This document shows positions 55,691-64,000 of a DNA stretch of 64,000 bases, piece by piece. The notes under the pieces were generated by a model. The model made no database searches, was not told where the DNA came from, and was given only the letters and a program-made list of their open reading frames with translations. Source of the DNA: CAWAHD01 sp963781785. Lineage in GTDB: Bacteria > Planctomycetota > Planctomycetia > Isosphaerales > Isosphaeraceae. How positions within the stretch are numbered: the stretch's first letter is position 1; every line of letters starts with the position of its first letter. Both the position numbers and the translations under genes were made by a program. Location of the stretch: NCBI GenBank assembly GCA_963781785.1, contig CAWAHD010000003.1:806001-870000 (forward strand). The letters are read 5' to 3'.

Positions 55691-57073
55691 TCAGGAAATA
55701 TGGTGCGTGGGGCGATCGGTCTCGTCGGCCACCGGTTCCTCCGGGGGCTTCTGAAGGAAATAAGAATAGGCCAGGGCCAGTCCCAGGAAGACGCTAAAGC
55801 CCCAGCCGAAGTAGGCGGCGTAACGCGTGCGGATGAGCTCTTGCTCGCGGTCGAGGGCTTTCTGGCCCTCCGGCGTCTCGGCGAGCGGCGCAAGCTCGTC
55901 GAGCCGTTGCTGGACGCGCTTGTTGGTTTTCTCAAGGTCGGCAACCTGCTCGCGGAGCTTGGGAGCCTCCTCGGCGTCCTTCTCGAACTTGAAAGCCTTC
56001 TTGCTGGCCGCTTCGAGGTCGGCCGCCAGTGCGAGCTTCTTGGACTGGAGCTCCTCGCTGATCACTCGCTGATCGTCGAGTCTGCGGAGCGCCTCGTCGC
56101 GCGCCGCGGCGACCTTCTCATACCGCGCGATGAAGTCGGCCGGCTGGTCGCCGCCGATCTTTTCCCGCAGGATGTCATCCCTGAGCCGCTGGCTCGAGTT
56201 CGATTCGGCCTTGCGGGCCGCATCCTGGGCCCACTCCGTCAGCTCGTTCAAGCGCACGCTGAACTGGTAGAGCCAGAGCAGGGCCGCCACCCCGATCACG
56301 CCCAGAAGCATGCCCAGCAGGCCGAACACGGCTGCCGCCTGAGCTCGTTCAACGGGCGAAAAGACATCCCGTTGTGCAGGTCGATTGAGCATCTTGATCA
56401 GCTCCGCCTCGAGGCGGGGGGAGAATCCTCCGCCTGAGCTACCTTCAGGGTTGGGAAGTTTTTCCAGGTCGTTCACGAGGCGTGCCAGCGGGACCCGATC
56501 GCCGCGGTCGGCGGTCAGATAGTAGCCGCCGACCTGGGCCATTCCGCCGCCACGCCACTGGAAGAACCCACGAGTCTGGTTGATCGGATCGACGACATAG
56601 GCCACGTGCAGGGGCTGAGCAAAAAAATTCTGGTGAATGAACAGATCATGATGTGACAGGAAGATGCCGAAACTGGGATGCGTGTGATACCAGCCGACGA
56701 CGTCGAAATCGGGAAACCGCTGGTCGCGCTCGCGGGTGATCTCCTCCCACGAGTCGTGCGTGTACGTAAAACTCGCCTGCGTGTTGGCGTAGTGCTTGGC
56801 CTCGATCGAATGGCTGATCCACACGAACGGCTCGCCGGTCGCCTGATCGAGGCATTCCTTGCCGAGCAGGATGCCTCCCAGCTCGACCGAGGTATCACTG
56901 AGGGCATGGCGCTCGATCAGGTCGGCGGCCTTGCGATCGAGGAAGATGGGCAGGTCGCCCGCGGCCGGGGCCTGATAGGCCATGCAAACAAACCGCCGGT
57001 CGTGGTCGGGGCGCACGAGCCGCTCGGGTTGGCGGACTCGGATTTCACCGAAGATGATCTCGTCGCCGCTCAA
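55691..57073 (-). CDS. JAMM/JAB isopeptidase with two TM helices and coiled coil
   Basis: 460 residues. The N-terminal MPN/JAB domain (about 40-175) has Glu64 (VELGGILLGKE) and the full zinc motif H120-T-H122...S130..D133 (GWYHTHPSFGIFLSHHD). Then a TM helix (about 229-251), a long coiled coil (about 300-400, EELQSKKLALAADLEAASKK) and a second TM helix near the C terminus (GWGFSVFLGLALAYSYF). Predicted to remove or process the ubiquitin-like protein at the membrane. Start TTG 57073 overlaps the E1 stop by four bases (TTGA), so it is translationally coupled to E1. Confidence 0.9.
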   Translation of the reverse strand: MSGDEIIFGEIRVRQPERLVRPDHDRRFVCMAYQAPAAGDLPIFLDRKAADLIERHALSDTSVELGGILLGKECLDQATGEPFVWISHSIEAKHYANTQASFTYTHDSWEEITRERDQRFPDFDVVGWYHTHPSFGIFLSHHDLFIHQNFFAQPLHVAYVVDPINQTRGFFQWRGGGMAQVGGYYLTADRGDRVPLARLVNDLEKLPNPEGSSGGGFSPRLEAELIKMLNRPAQRDVFSPVERAQAAAVFGLLGMLLGVIGVAALLWLYQFSVRLNELTEWAQDAARKAESNSSQRLRDDILREKIGGDQPADFIARYEKVAAARDEALRRLDDQRVISEELQSKKLALAADLEAASKKAFKFEKDAEEAPKLREQVADLEKTNKRVQQRLDELAPLAETPEGQKALDREQELIRTRYAAYFGWGFSVFLGLALAYSYFLQKPPEEPVADETDRPTHHIS

Positions 57074-58326
57074 GGGCGTAACCCCCAGCCGGCCTTGCCG
57101 TTGGCCCGGTCGGCGGCCAGCAGGAAGAAGCCCGATCCCGCCTCCCCGTCAACCCGCACGATATCGTAGGGTGGGATACCAACCTTGGAAAGCGGCAACG
57201 CCGCCAGCGGCGACGATTCATCCACGCTGCTGGCGAACATCGGCCGGGCGGGCTCGTGGCAGTTCGGGCAGATCGCCTCCGCCAGCTTGACCGTTACCCG
57301 CGGCCGCAAGATCTCGGTCTGCCACGAGCACCGGGGGCACTCGACCGAGACCACGAGCTCGCGGTCCAGCACCAGCTCCAGCGGCCCGGCCAAGGTGGTC
57401 CGCGCCTGCGCAAAGAGTTCCGACACCGTCCCGGCATGGCCCAGCTCAAGCTCGAAGGGCTCGGGATAGGTCTCGTGGCTCAAGCAGTCATCGCGGAATG
57501 GCAACCTGGTCGAATAGAACTGATTCGCAACGCCGTTGTAGACCAGAGCTGTTCCCGCGTCCACCGGCAGACCGTGCAGGAGCTTGAGCGCCTCCTGCAC
57601 CTCGAGCGCCGCCATCATCGAGGCGATCGTCGGTGCGGTCGGTACCTTGCCGGCCAGGATCTCGTCGCGCGACAGGAGAGGGCAGCTATAGCGACGGTTC
57701 AGGAGCTGATAGTCCCGTTCGGTCATCGCACATTCGTAGCATGCGGAATTCGGGGGGACGAAGACCTTGACCACTCCCTGGATCTCCTGGATGCCGGCGT
57801 CGATCCAAGGTGTGCCGGTCTTCCAGCATTGCCGGTTGACCCAGAGCCGGGCTTCGCGGTTGTCGAGGCAACCGATGACCAGGTCGACGTCGGCAAAGAC
57901 GCCCAGGCCGATATCCGTGATGACATTGCCGTACACGGGGATAATCGTGAGCTCGGGGTTGAGCTCGCGCGCTCGCCGCGCGGCGGCCTCGGCCTTGGGC
58001 TGGCCGCCGTCCGCATCGCGAAACAGCACCGAACGCGACAGATTTGATGGCTCGACGGTGTCCAGGTCGACAAGCACGATCGTCCCCAACCCCAGCAGGG
58101 CCAGGTTCTTCACGACTTCGTTGCCCAGGGCGCCCGCGCCGGCGACCAAGACGCGCGCCTGATTGAGCCGGTCCTGCCGCCACCACGAGATCAGGCGCAG
58201 CCGGCCGTAGCGATCAAGGTCGTCGATCAGGAGAAACTCGGAGGGATCGGCTTCTTCGCTGGCGTCCCGAGCCGAAACCGATGGCGATCCCTGGCCGCCA
58301 AGCCCCGAAGGTGTCTCATCCGTCAT
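57070..58326 (-). CDS. E1-like ubiquitin-activating enzyme (ThiF/UBA fold)
   Basis: 418 residues. Nucleotide-binding VAGAGALGNEVVKNLALLG (62-80), DLDTVEPSNLSR with Asp and Arg for ATP-Mg, Lys111, and GCLDNREARLWVNR. Zinc knuckle cysteines C196/C199, C330/C333 and C353/C356; Cys215 (RRYSCPLL) is the best candidate for the thioester cysteine. The 285-330 region (ELGHAGTVSELFAQARTTLA) resembles a ubiquitin-fold domain that would present E2. Adenylates the Ubl C-terminal glycine. Starts at ATG 58326, overlapping the open E2 frame by four bases; stop overlaps the JAB start. Confidence 0.9.
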   Translation of the reverse strand: MTDETPSGLGGQGSPSVSARDASEEADPSEFLLIDDLDRYGRLRLISWWRQDRLNQARVLVAGAGALGNEVVKNLALLGLGTIVLVDLDTVEPSNLSRSVLFRDADGGQPKAEAAARRARELNPELTIIPVYGNVITDIGLGVFADVDLVIGCLDNREARLWVNRQCWKTGTPWIDAGIQEIQGVVKVFVPPNSACYECAMTERDYQLLNRRYSCPLLSRDEILAGKVPTAPTIASMMAALEVQEALKLLHGLPVDAGTALVYNGVANQFYSTRLPFRDDCLSHETYPEPFELELGHAGTVSELFAQARTTLAGPLELVLDRELVVSVECPRCSWQTEILRPRVTVKLAEAICPNCHEPARPMFASSVDESSPLAALPLSKVGIPPYDIVRVDGEAGSGFFLLAADRANGKAGWGLRP

Positions 58327-59414
58327 CGCGCTGCCTCGCCGCGGCGTGGTCGATGGCTCTGATCAACAAAACGTCCGGAGCGAGCAAGGGGTGCATGACG
58401 GCAAAAATACCACCTCTCCGTCCACTGATATCGCCAAAGTCGATCAGTCGATAAAAATGATCTCATCGTCAGGAGCGCCTGGCGCCTGCGCCGGCTCGCG
58501 GGTGATAACCGACTCGAGCAAGACGACCTCCTCGAGATCGGCGCGGGCAGGTTGCGCCGGTTCGACGGGCACCGCGGCCGGAGAATCGCCGTCACCAAGA
58601 GCGATTTCGGAATCGCGCTGGGCCACGGGTGTGCTCGCGTCGTGGCCGTTTGGAGCCGGGTCTGAGCCATTGCTGCGATTTCCGCGATATCGATTGATGA
58701 ACTCGCGGACTCGCGCCGGCGCGAGCGCACGGCCTGGGCCAGAGTGTTTGCGAGGCCATTGGCTCCGTTTGAGGGCGCTGGCTTTTGACTCGCGGAGTCG
58801 AGCATCAATTCGGAATCAAGCCGGCCTTGCGAGACGCGTTTGTCTCTGAGCGACCGCGAATCGGTCGGGAAGAGATACTTCGTCTGGCTCGCCACCCACA
58901 ATGCCGCATCGCGGTTGTACGGGCTCCGGATGTCGTAATTGTGGTACCGCGCCATGTCCCAGAGCATGATGCACAATTCGTCGAGCTGCACGCTGGGAAC
59001 CCAGTGGGTGCCATACCCACCCAGGCACACCATGCCGATCTCGGAAATATTGGGGTGATAGATCGGCGACAGCCAGCGAATCTCGGGAATTGTGCGTGGG
59101 TATGACGCGCCCAGCTTGATTTCGAGATGGTGAGTCTCGAGCGTTTTGATTTTACCGCGATCGCGCCACAAACTCCTACCTTGTAACAAGATTCGATAGT
59201 GTTGAGGCAGATCGCCTTGAGCCGAGAAGGTGAAGACCGAGCTCTCGGAGCGGAGTCTGTCCAGGGCCGCCCGGTCGTTGCGGAGGCGGCGCATTCGAGG
59301 AGATTGGTACATGGTCGACACGTGCCCCTGGATCGGAGCGAGGACCTCCTGGTGCGTCCCGGGAGCGCGGGCGAAGCTCTGGGCCGTGAACGACCGGCTG
59401 CGGAGCTCCGGCAC
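58323..59414 (-). CDS. E2-like ubiquitin-conjugating enzyme, probable C-terminal frameshift
   Basis: UBC fold with the textbook order: YPRTIPEIRWLSPIYHPN (HPN at 120-122), GMVCLGG with catalytic Cys130, THWVPSVQLDELCIMLWDM, then SPYNRDAALWV. GTG start 59414, eight bases after the Ubl stop; ATG 59312 is an alternative. The core is sound to about residue 200. Beyond about 58760 the open frame becomes Arg/Ser-rich to 58323, whereas another frame reads REFINRYRGNRSNGSDPAPN and an acidic tail ending APDDEIIFID with a stop at 58444. A one-base indel is likely, giving a protein of about 323 residues; the longer frame's ATGA overlap with E1 leaves some doubt. Confidence 0.88.
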   Translation of the reverse strand: MPELRSRSFTAQSFARAPGTHQEVLAPIQGHVSTMYQSPRMRRLRNDRAALDRLRSESSVFTFSAQGDLPQHYRILLQGRSLWRDRGKIKTLETHHLEIKLGASYPRTIPEIRWLSPIYHPNISEIGMVCLGGYGTHWVPSVQLDELCIMLWDMARYHNYDIRSPYNRDAALWVASQTKYLFPTDSRSLRDKRVSQGRLDSELMLDSASQKPAPSNGANGLANTLAQAVRSRRRESASSSIDIAEIAAMAQTRLQTATTRAHPWPSAIPKSLLVTAILRPRCPSNRRNLPAPISRRSSCSSRLSPASRRRRQALLTMRSFLSTDRLWRYQWTERWYFCRHAPLARSGRFVDQSHRPRRGEAAR

Positions 59415-59422
59415 GGACTCCG

Positions 59423-59722
59423 TCAGCCCTGGCCGGCCACCACTTCGGGGTAGACGATCAGATGATCGCCGTTCTGAACTCCCCCCTCAACGAGTGTCCA
59501 GCTCTCGAGCAGCCGGCGCCCGCCCTCTTTGTGGTCGAGGGAATAGCTCATCGGCTGCCCGTCCGGGCTGTTCGCGGGCAAGTTCATCTTGGTGATGATG
59601 TTCGGGATGATCCGGCTCACGGGTACGCTGAAGGCGATGACTGCCTTGACCGACTTGGCCCCGGTTTGATCCAGAAAGGTCACCTGGATCCCAGTGGGAT
59701 CCGCATTGCCGCCGTATGACAT
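59423..59722 (-). CDS. YukD/ubiquitin-like protein
   Basis: 99 residues, ATG 59722 after a strong GAGGAGG. Beta-grasp pattern: IQVTFLDQTGAKSVKAVIAF, then a helix with SRIIPNIITKMNLP, SYSLDHKEGGRRLLESWTLV and GDHLIVYPEV, close to YukD/EsaB-type ubiquitin-like proteins. It ends in AGQG, so the mature C terminus is already a glycine ready for adenylation without processing. First of four tightly spaced genes Ubl-E2-E1-JAB. No type VII secretion genes are nearby, arguing against a T7SS role. Confidence 0.85.
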   Translation of the reverse strand: MSYGGNADPTGIQVTFLDQTGAKSVKAVIAFSVPVSRIIPNIITKMNLPANSPDGQPMSYSLDHKEGGRRLLESWTLVEGGVQNGDHLIVYPEVVAGQG

Positions 59723-59913
59723 GGTAGGGTTACCTCCTCAGCATCCCATTCGGCCGCCACGGACGAATATTGAGACCAGTCCCGTCTTTCTCAGCGTTCC
59801 GCCAGGGCACAACTCACCCCGATCGCTTTCTCTCTCACCAAGATAACGCTCTTGCCCCGAAGTCGAAACAGTCTTCGTTCCAAATTTCCAAAATCATCGA
59901 AATTCCCGACAGC

Positions 59914-60750
59914 CTATTCCCGGACGCCGACCTTGCCGTTGCAGCCGTAGATCGAGCAGGCGCCCACGTATTCCCAGCAGTCCCGGTGATGCGGAGTGTT
60001 GCAGCTTGCACACACGACCACCACCTCGCCTTCGAGAATCGGCTCGCCGCAGACCTTGCAGATTGTCGGCCCGTGGTCCTCGTCCCAGGCGTCGTGAGCG
60101 TCAACGATGGCGACCCCCTGGCGCATCCGCCGCGCGACGCCCTCGACCAGTCCGTCGTGGAGCACGATGGCCTGCCCGACCGCCCAGGCGAGAGATTCGA
60201 CGCTCGTGCCCAAGTTACGGTCGATCTGCACCAGCATTCGCTCGGGATTGATCGAGACGAGCATTCCGCCGGCGTGGACCATCCGGTGCAAGCCTGCGAC
60301 CGTGCCTCGGATTTCCGAGGACAAAAAGTCGCGAGCCATCTCGACATCGTTGGCCTGGACGACGAACTCACGGTCGAACGGCGGGTGATCGACCTTGACC
60401 AGCCGGGTTCCCTTGGCTGCCTGGGGAGGCGCCGGGCGCGCACGCGGCGCCAGCTCCAGACGAAACGGAATACCGGCGGCGAATCGAGCAACCACCCGCG
60501 TGCGAGCGATCTGATGCGGTTGGCCCGCGACCACGGGCGCCAGTCCCACTCGGACCGCCGCCCCCCTGTGACTGAAACTGACCGTCGGTGGATCGGCAAG
60601 CCCCCGCGTCTCGTAACGTCCGTGGTATTGCTTGGCAAGCTGCCGATAGGCCCGATACCGGGCACCGCTCATCCACGCGCTGAATTTCGCCAGCGAGCGG
60701 ATCAAGAGATAGATGACCAGGACGACCACGCCCAGGATCAAGAGCTCCAT
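59914..60750 (-). CDS. Membrane-anchored prokaryotic RING-finger protein (E3-like)
   Basis: 278 residues from ATG 60750 (MELLILGVVVLVIYLLIRSL, one N-terminal TM helix). A central globular domain (about 45-220) is followed by a C-terminal treble-clef/RING: CKVC, CASC, HHRDCW, and CSIYGC, spaced as in the bacterial Prok-RING families reported beside E1/E2/JAB genes. Expected cytoplasmic, with RING recruiting the charged E2 at the membrane. It is 191 bases upstream of the Ubl gene on the same strand. E3 activity is inferred from context and cysteine/histidine pattern. Confidence 0.8.
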   Translation of the reverse strand: MELLILGVVVLVIYLLIRSLAKFSAWMSGARYRAYRQLAKQYHGRYETRGLADPPTVSFSHRGAAVRVGLAPVVAGQPHQIARTRVVARFAAGIPFRLELAPRARPAPPQAAKGTRLVKVDHPPFDREFVVQANDVEMARDFLSSEIRGTVAGLHRMVHAGGMLVSINPERMLVQIDRNLGTSVESLAWAVGQAIVLHDGLVEGVARRMRQGVAIVDAHDAWDEDHGPTICKVCGEPILEGEVVVVCASCNTPHHRDCWEYVGACSIYGCNGKVGVRE

Positions 60751-60844
60751 CAACGTGGCAGCTCCTTCAATACACGGCACCCGCTCTCCATCGGCCCGCA
60801 GTCGATCAGTTTACGACCTCTTCGGCGAAACAGGCAACGATGTG

Positions 60845-61700
60845 TCAAAGACGATCCGGCGGTGACGGCTCGGGCGCGGACGAAGATTGCACCTGGCAGG
60901 CCAGTGTGGCGACGTACCCGGCGCGGCGCGGCCTCCCAGATCTGCCACTCCTTGACCTGCGGGCGAGGCGCCGCCAGCGCGAATCGAGGAGTGAGCTGGG
61001 TCAATGAGAACCCGGTTTCGTACTGCGCCGCCAGCCCGGCAAGGCCGATGCCCAACCCCTTCAAGATCGCTTCTTTGCGCGTCCAGCCCCGCAGGAATGC
61101 AAGAGCCTTGTCTTCCTCGGCGACCGCCGTGAACTCGGCCTGCTCTCGCGGCGAGAAGAACGACTCGACGATTCGGTCGGCCTCAACGATCGCCCGCACC
61201 TGCTCGAGGTCGACCCCCAGTTCCCGGCCGCGGCAAACGGCCACGAGCGCCAGCTCGGCCGAGTGCGAGATATTGAACCGGATTGCCGGCTGGCCGCCCT
61301 GGTCCTGGCCTTGTTGAGGTCTGCCTGGGAAACCAGGGGGATCGAGCTCCGGCTTGCCCTGTCCTCCAGCCCGGATCCGGACGGTGGCGGGTGGCTGCCC
61401 CAGCACGCTTCCCAGGATTTCCCGCACCGCCGAGCGGCAGCGCACAAATCGCCGCCTGTCCCGCGCCCGGACAAACCGCGCGGCCCGCTCCTGTTCCTCG
61501 GCCGACAAGATAGCCCGCTCCGGTCCCGGCTCGGCCGTTTCGACGTCGGCCTCCGTCGCGAGCCCGGCATCCAGCTCCACCAACCAGACGTGGACCTGGT
61601 CAGCCAACTGAAGGGCGCATTCCGCCCCGGGCTTCCACAAGAGCAGCTCGGGAAACAGATCGCCCTCGCCTGGCGGCTCGGCCATGCCTTGACGGTTCAT
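60845..61700 (-). CDS. 4'-phosphopantetheinyl transferase (Sfp/HetI type), frameshifted near the end
   Basis: Core motifs present: FNISHSAELALVAV, GVDLEQVR, and WTRKEAILKGLGIGL with the Mg-binding and CoA-binding residues. Transfers phosphopantetheine to carrier proteins. The open frame continues to 60750 in Arg-rich sequence; shifting near 60915 gives GYVATLACQVQ, the usual Sfp ending, with a stop at 60845. Starts nine bases after the ABC ATPase gene stop, so it is in the same operon. The carrier protein it serves is not in the window. Confidence 0.8.
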
Positions 61701-61709
61701 CGCGTGCGC

Positions 61710-62420
61710 TCAATGCGATACCAGAGCCGACGAGCTTTTCCAGGTCGGGCTGCCGTTTCCGTTTGCGAGCTGACCATCCTGGATTTCGAGAATCACGTCC
61801 TCCGGGGTGATGAATCGGCGGTCGTGGGTCACGACGACCAAGGTCGTCCCCGACGATTCCTGGAGGCGGCGGAGAATCGTGTAAATCTCGTCACCTGCCT
61901 TCGAGTCGAGCTCGCCCGTGGGCTCGTCGGCGAGGACCAGGATCGGTTGCTTCACGAGCGCCCGGGCGATCGCCACTCGCTGCTGTTCGCCCCCGGAAAG
62001 CTGGTACGGGCGATGATCGAGACGGTCGCCCAGGCCGACCTCCGTCAGCAAATCGATCCCCCGTTGCTTGAGCTCGGCCGTCACCCCGCGCGGCATGAAG
62101 GGAACCAGCACGTTCCCGAGCGCAGTCAGGTTGCTGATCAAGTTGAACGACTGGAAAATGAACCCGACCTGGTCGCGGCGATAGGCGTTCTGCGCCGACT
62201 CGGACATGCCTCCGAGGTCCTGGCCGTCAACGATGATCTGGCCCGAGGTCGGGCGGTCGAGCGCTCCGATCATGTAGAGCAGCGTGCTCTTGCCCGACCC
62301 GCTCGGGCCCACGATAAACGCACACCGGCCCGCGTCGATCCGGCAGTTCACACCACGAAGTGCTTCGACCGTCCGGCTGCCACTGCGGTACGATTTGTGC
62401 AAGTTGACCACCTGGATCAT
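61710..62420 (-). CDS. MacB/LolD-type ABC transporter ATPase
   Basis: 236 residues from ATG 62420 (MIQVVNLHKSYRSGSRTVEA). Walker A GPSGSGKST, signature LSGGEQQRVAIARAL, Walker B ILVLADEPTGELDS and the switch His in VVVTHDRRF. Belongs to the LolD/MacB/FtsE group that works with FtsX-like permeases. A longer upstream reading frame exists but overlaps the permease gene and is not protein-like. Confidence 0.9.
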   Translation of the reverse strand: MIQVVNLHKSYRSGSRTVEALRGVNCRIDAGRCAFIVGPSGSGKSTLLYMIGALDRPTSGQIIVDGQDLGGMSESAQNAYRRDQVGFIFQSFNLISNLTALGNVLVPFMPRGVTAELKQRGIDLLTEVGLGDRLDHRPYQLSGGEQQRVAIARALVKQPILVLADEPTGELDSKAGDEIYTILRRLQESSGTTLVVVTHDRRFITPEDVILEIQDGQLANGNGSPTWKSSSALVSH

Positions 62421-62524
62421 CGTTGGACCTCGTTGAAACTTCACTGAAACTTCTGTGCCAATCTCGGAATTCCCCGCATTGTGCCCTTCCTGGCAGGTTA
62501 ACGGCGACGGACCGATCGCTCTCA

Positions 62525-63738
62525 TCAATGCGAGCCGAGTCGGATGGCCTCCATGGGGATGAGCCGGGCGGCACGCCAGGCCGGGTAGAGGCCTCCCAGT
62601 GTACCCATGAGCACGGACAGACCAACGCCGAGGCCCAGAAGCGATGGGGTCATTCCGACTTGAATGCCCCCGGACAGGAACTGGTTGGCCACGGCTGCGC
62701 CGACCACCCCTGCGGTACAACCGATCAATCCCGCGAGCAACCCGAGAATACGCACTCTCGAGCGTAACCAGCGTCAAGATATTGGTCTGCGACCAGCCAT
62801 TGGTCCTCAAGCACACCGAACTCGACGAACCGTTCGGTTGTGCTCATGAGCATCGTGTTGACGATGCCGACGATCCCGACCACGAGAGCCAGGCTCACGG
62901 TCAAAAGCAAGAACGAATCAACCTGTCCCATGAGTGCACCGAAATTGGCCGCGGCCTCGTTCATGCTGCGCACGTCGAAGCCCGGATGCGCCTTCTCGAT
63001 CCTGGCCGAGAGGGCTGTGTTGGCGCCGGGGTCGTCGCCTTCCACGTAGATGCACGAAACCGAGTCTTTGGGTTCATTAAGGACCGCGCGTGCCGTCTCG
63101 ATGTCCATGACGATCACGACGTCCAGGATCATCGAGCCGGTCTCGTAAATGCCGATGATCTCGAACGGTTTGCCGCCAATCTTCAAGGAATCGCCGACCT
63201 TTTTGGGCAGGCCATCGGCATCGGGATGCTGGCGGGCGATCTTGCGGCTGATCACAGCCCGCGGCTTTCCCCGGTCGTCGGGTTGCAGGAACCGCCCCTC
63301 GCCTTTCTCCTTGAGGGCCCGCGGAAACACCGCACTGTGCAGGTTCTGATGCGCGACGATGTCTTGCCCGGCGATCACCGGCTGGTCCAGGAGCGAGCTC
63401 ACCCCCTGTCCTTTGAGCATGCTGTTCAAGAGCATGCCGCGGCCTTCGATCACGGGAGCGAGCCCCCACACCTCCGGCGCGACCGCGCGCACTCCCGGAA
63501 CTTGCCTCAGCTCATCGGCAAGACTCGCGGGCAGATGGCTGAAGACCGGGCTGGGGACGTCTTCGCGCAGGATGATCAGGCCCTCGATCCGGCTCAGCGT
63601 CGTGCCGACCAGGTCCCGCAGTCCGTTCGAGAGGCAGAGAAGCCCCAGCATACCCAGAATCGGGATTGATAAACCGACAAGCGCCAGGATCGTACGTAGG
63701 GGGCGGGTCAAAAGGTTCCGCCATGCGAATACACCCAT
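62525..63738 (-). CDS. FtsX/MacB-like ABC permease, frameshifted
   Basis: An N-terminal TM helix (TILALVGLSIPILGMLGLLC) is followed by a large extracytoplasmic MacB_PCD domain (residues about 45-260) and C-terminal TM helices. The frame breaks near 62810: after VEFGVL the open frame fails, another reads RTNGWSQTNILTLVTLESA, and a third gives MRILGLLAGLIGCTAGVVG ... LYPAWRAARLIPMEAIRLG, the usual FtsX end, so two indels are needed. With the ATPase it forms a lipoprotein- or drug-type exporter that acts without ion gradients. Confidence 0.8.
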
Positions 63739-63864
63739 CGATCATCCGTTCCAGGCAGGGGGCGACCAATCACCGTCGTCGCCATTCGGTCTGTTTGACA
63801 CGAAATCAACCAGTTCAATCGATCAAAAGGGAGCGATCACCTACGGTCGTCGTGCCGAAACAGC

Positions 63865-64000
63865 TCAGGGCTCATTGGATTCAGTGTGCGGACCGGTGCC
63901 GGGGTCCGGCGTGGCGGGAGAGCCGGTCTCGGCCTGCTCCGGTGGCTGATTCGAAGCCGGCGGTTGTGCCGGATCGGCGCTGGACGGCCGGAAGGTCTCG
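63865..64000 (-). CDS. C-terminal end of an upstream gene, cut by the window edge
   Basis: The minus strand reads a Pro/Ala-rich tail (PSSADPAQPPASNQPPEQAE and TGSPATPDPGTGPHTESNEP) to a TGA at 63865. It precedes the ABC permease by about 126 bases. In MacAB-like operons this position is often a periplasmic adaptor, but only the disordered tail is visible, so the identity is open. Confidence 0.5.
   Translation of the reverse strand, partial: ETFRPSSADPAQPPASNQPPEQAETGSPATPDPGTGPHTESNEP

Noticed and set aside
59423..59722. YukD-like protein as part of a type VII secretion locus
   Set aside because: No WXG100, EssC/EccC or other T7SS gene in the window; the immediate neighbours are E2, E1 and JAB.
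55691..60750. Type II CBASS (Cap2/Cap3)
   Set aside because: No CD-NTase cyclase or effector is present; E1 and E2 are separate genes and there is a dedicated Ubl and RING protein.
59770..61317. 515-residue open frame antisense to the RING and PPTase genes
   Set aside because: Composition is unlike protein, and the opposite strand carries clear RING and Sfp motifs.

Overview
The window looks like chromosome of a high-GC planctomycete, probably Isosphaeraceae-like. This is inferred from gene content: four exported proteins carrying the LEPR-XLL N-terminal motif (75, 26852, 28859, 34876), a PEP-CTERM protein, an ECF sigma factor beside a zinc-finger Ser/Thr kinase, a second large Ser/Thr kinase, DUF4058 proteins, HEAT-repeat proteins and many dispersed repeats. 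No rRNA, tRNA or CRISPR array was recognised.

Layout. 0-15.2 kb is mostly housekeeping: a CARDB-like surface protein, a YhaM-like exoribonuclease, RNase R, a GT39-type membrane glycosyltransferase, a DUF1015 protein, S-adenosylhomocysteinase, an EfpL/YeiP-type EF-P paralogue and two tandem HEAT-repeat paralogues. Several of these genes are cut by single-base frameshifts with conserved protein on both sides, which suggests indel errors in the assembly more than decay. 15.5-18.3 kb is an MMPL/RND exporter preceded by an unusual 31-bp perfect inverted repeat. 18.3-22.3 kb is gene-poor and made of repeats and gene remnants. 22.3-25.1 kb is the kinase/sigma pair. 26-41.5 kb is a surface-protein block (PEP-CTERM, three LEPR-XLL beta-propeller/Ig-like proteins, one with five 552-bp tandem repeats) followed by a kinase.

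41.8-53.6 kb is an accessory island. A DUF1016 nuclease, HicB-like/MazF-like, ParE/Phd and HigB/HigA modules, two unknown genes and two DUF4058 genes alternate with copies of a composite repeat in one orientation (34-bp tandem arrays, REP-like hairpins, transposase and glycosyltransferase scraps).

53.7-64 kb is one long minus-strand series. The centrepiece is a complete ubiquitin-like conjugation set transcribed RING-finger membrane protein -> YukD/ubiquitin-like protein -> E2 -> E1 -> JAMM/JAB isopeptidase with membrane anchors, followed by a Ste24-like M48 membrane protease. It lies directly downstream of a MacB-like ABC exporter and a phosphopantetheinyl transferase. I consider this the most interesting system in the window: it has all the catalytic motifs of a eukaryote-like Ub pathway, with predicted membrane location for the E3-like and deconjugating components. 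Its substrates are unknown.
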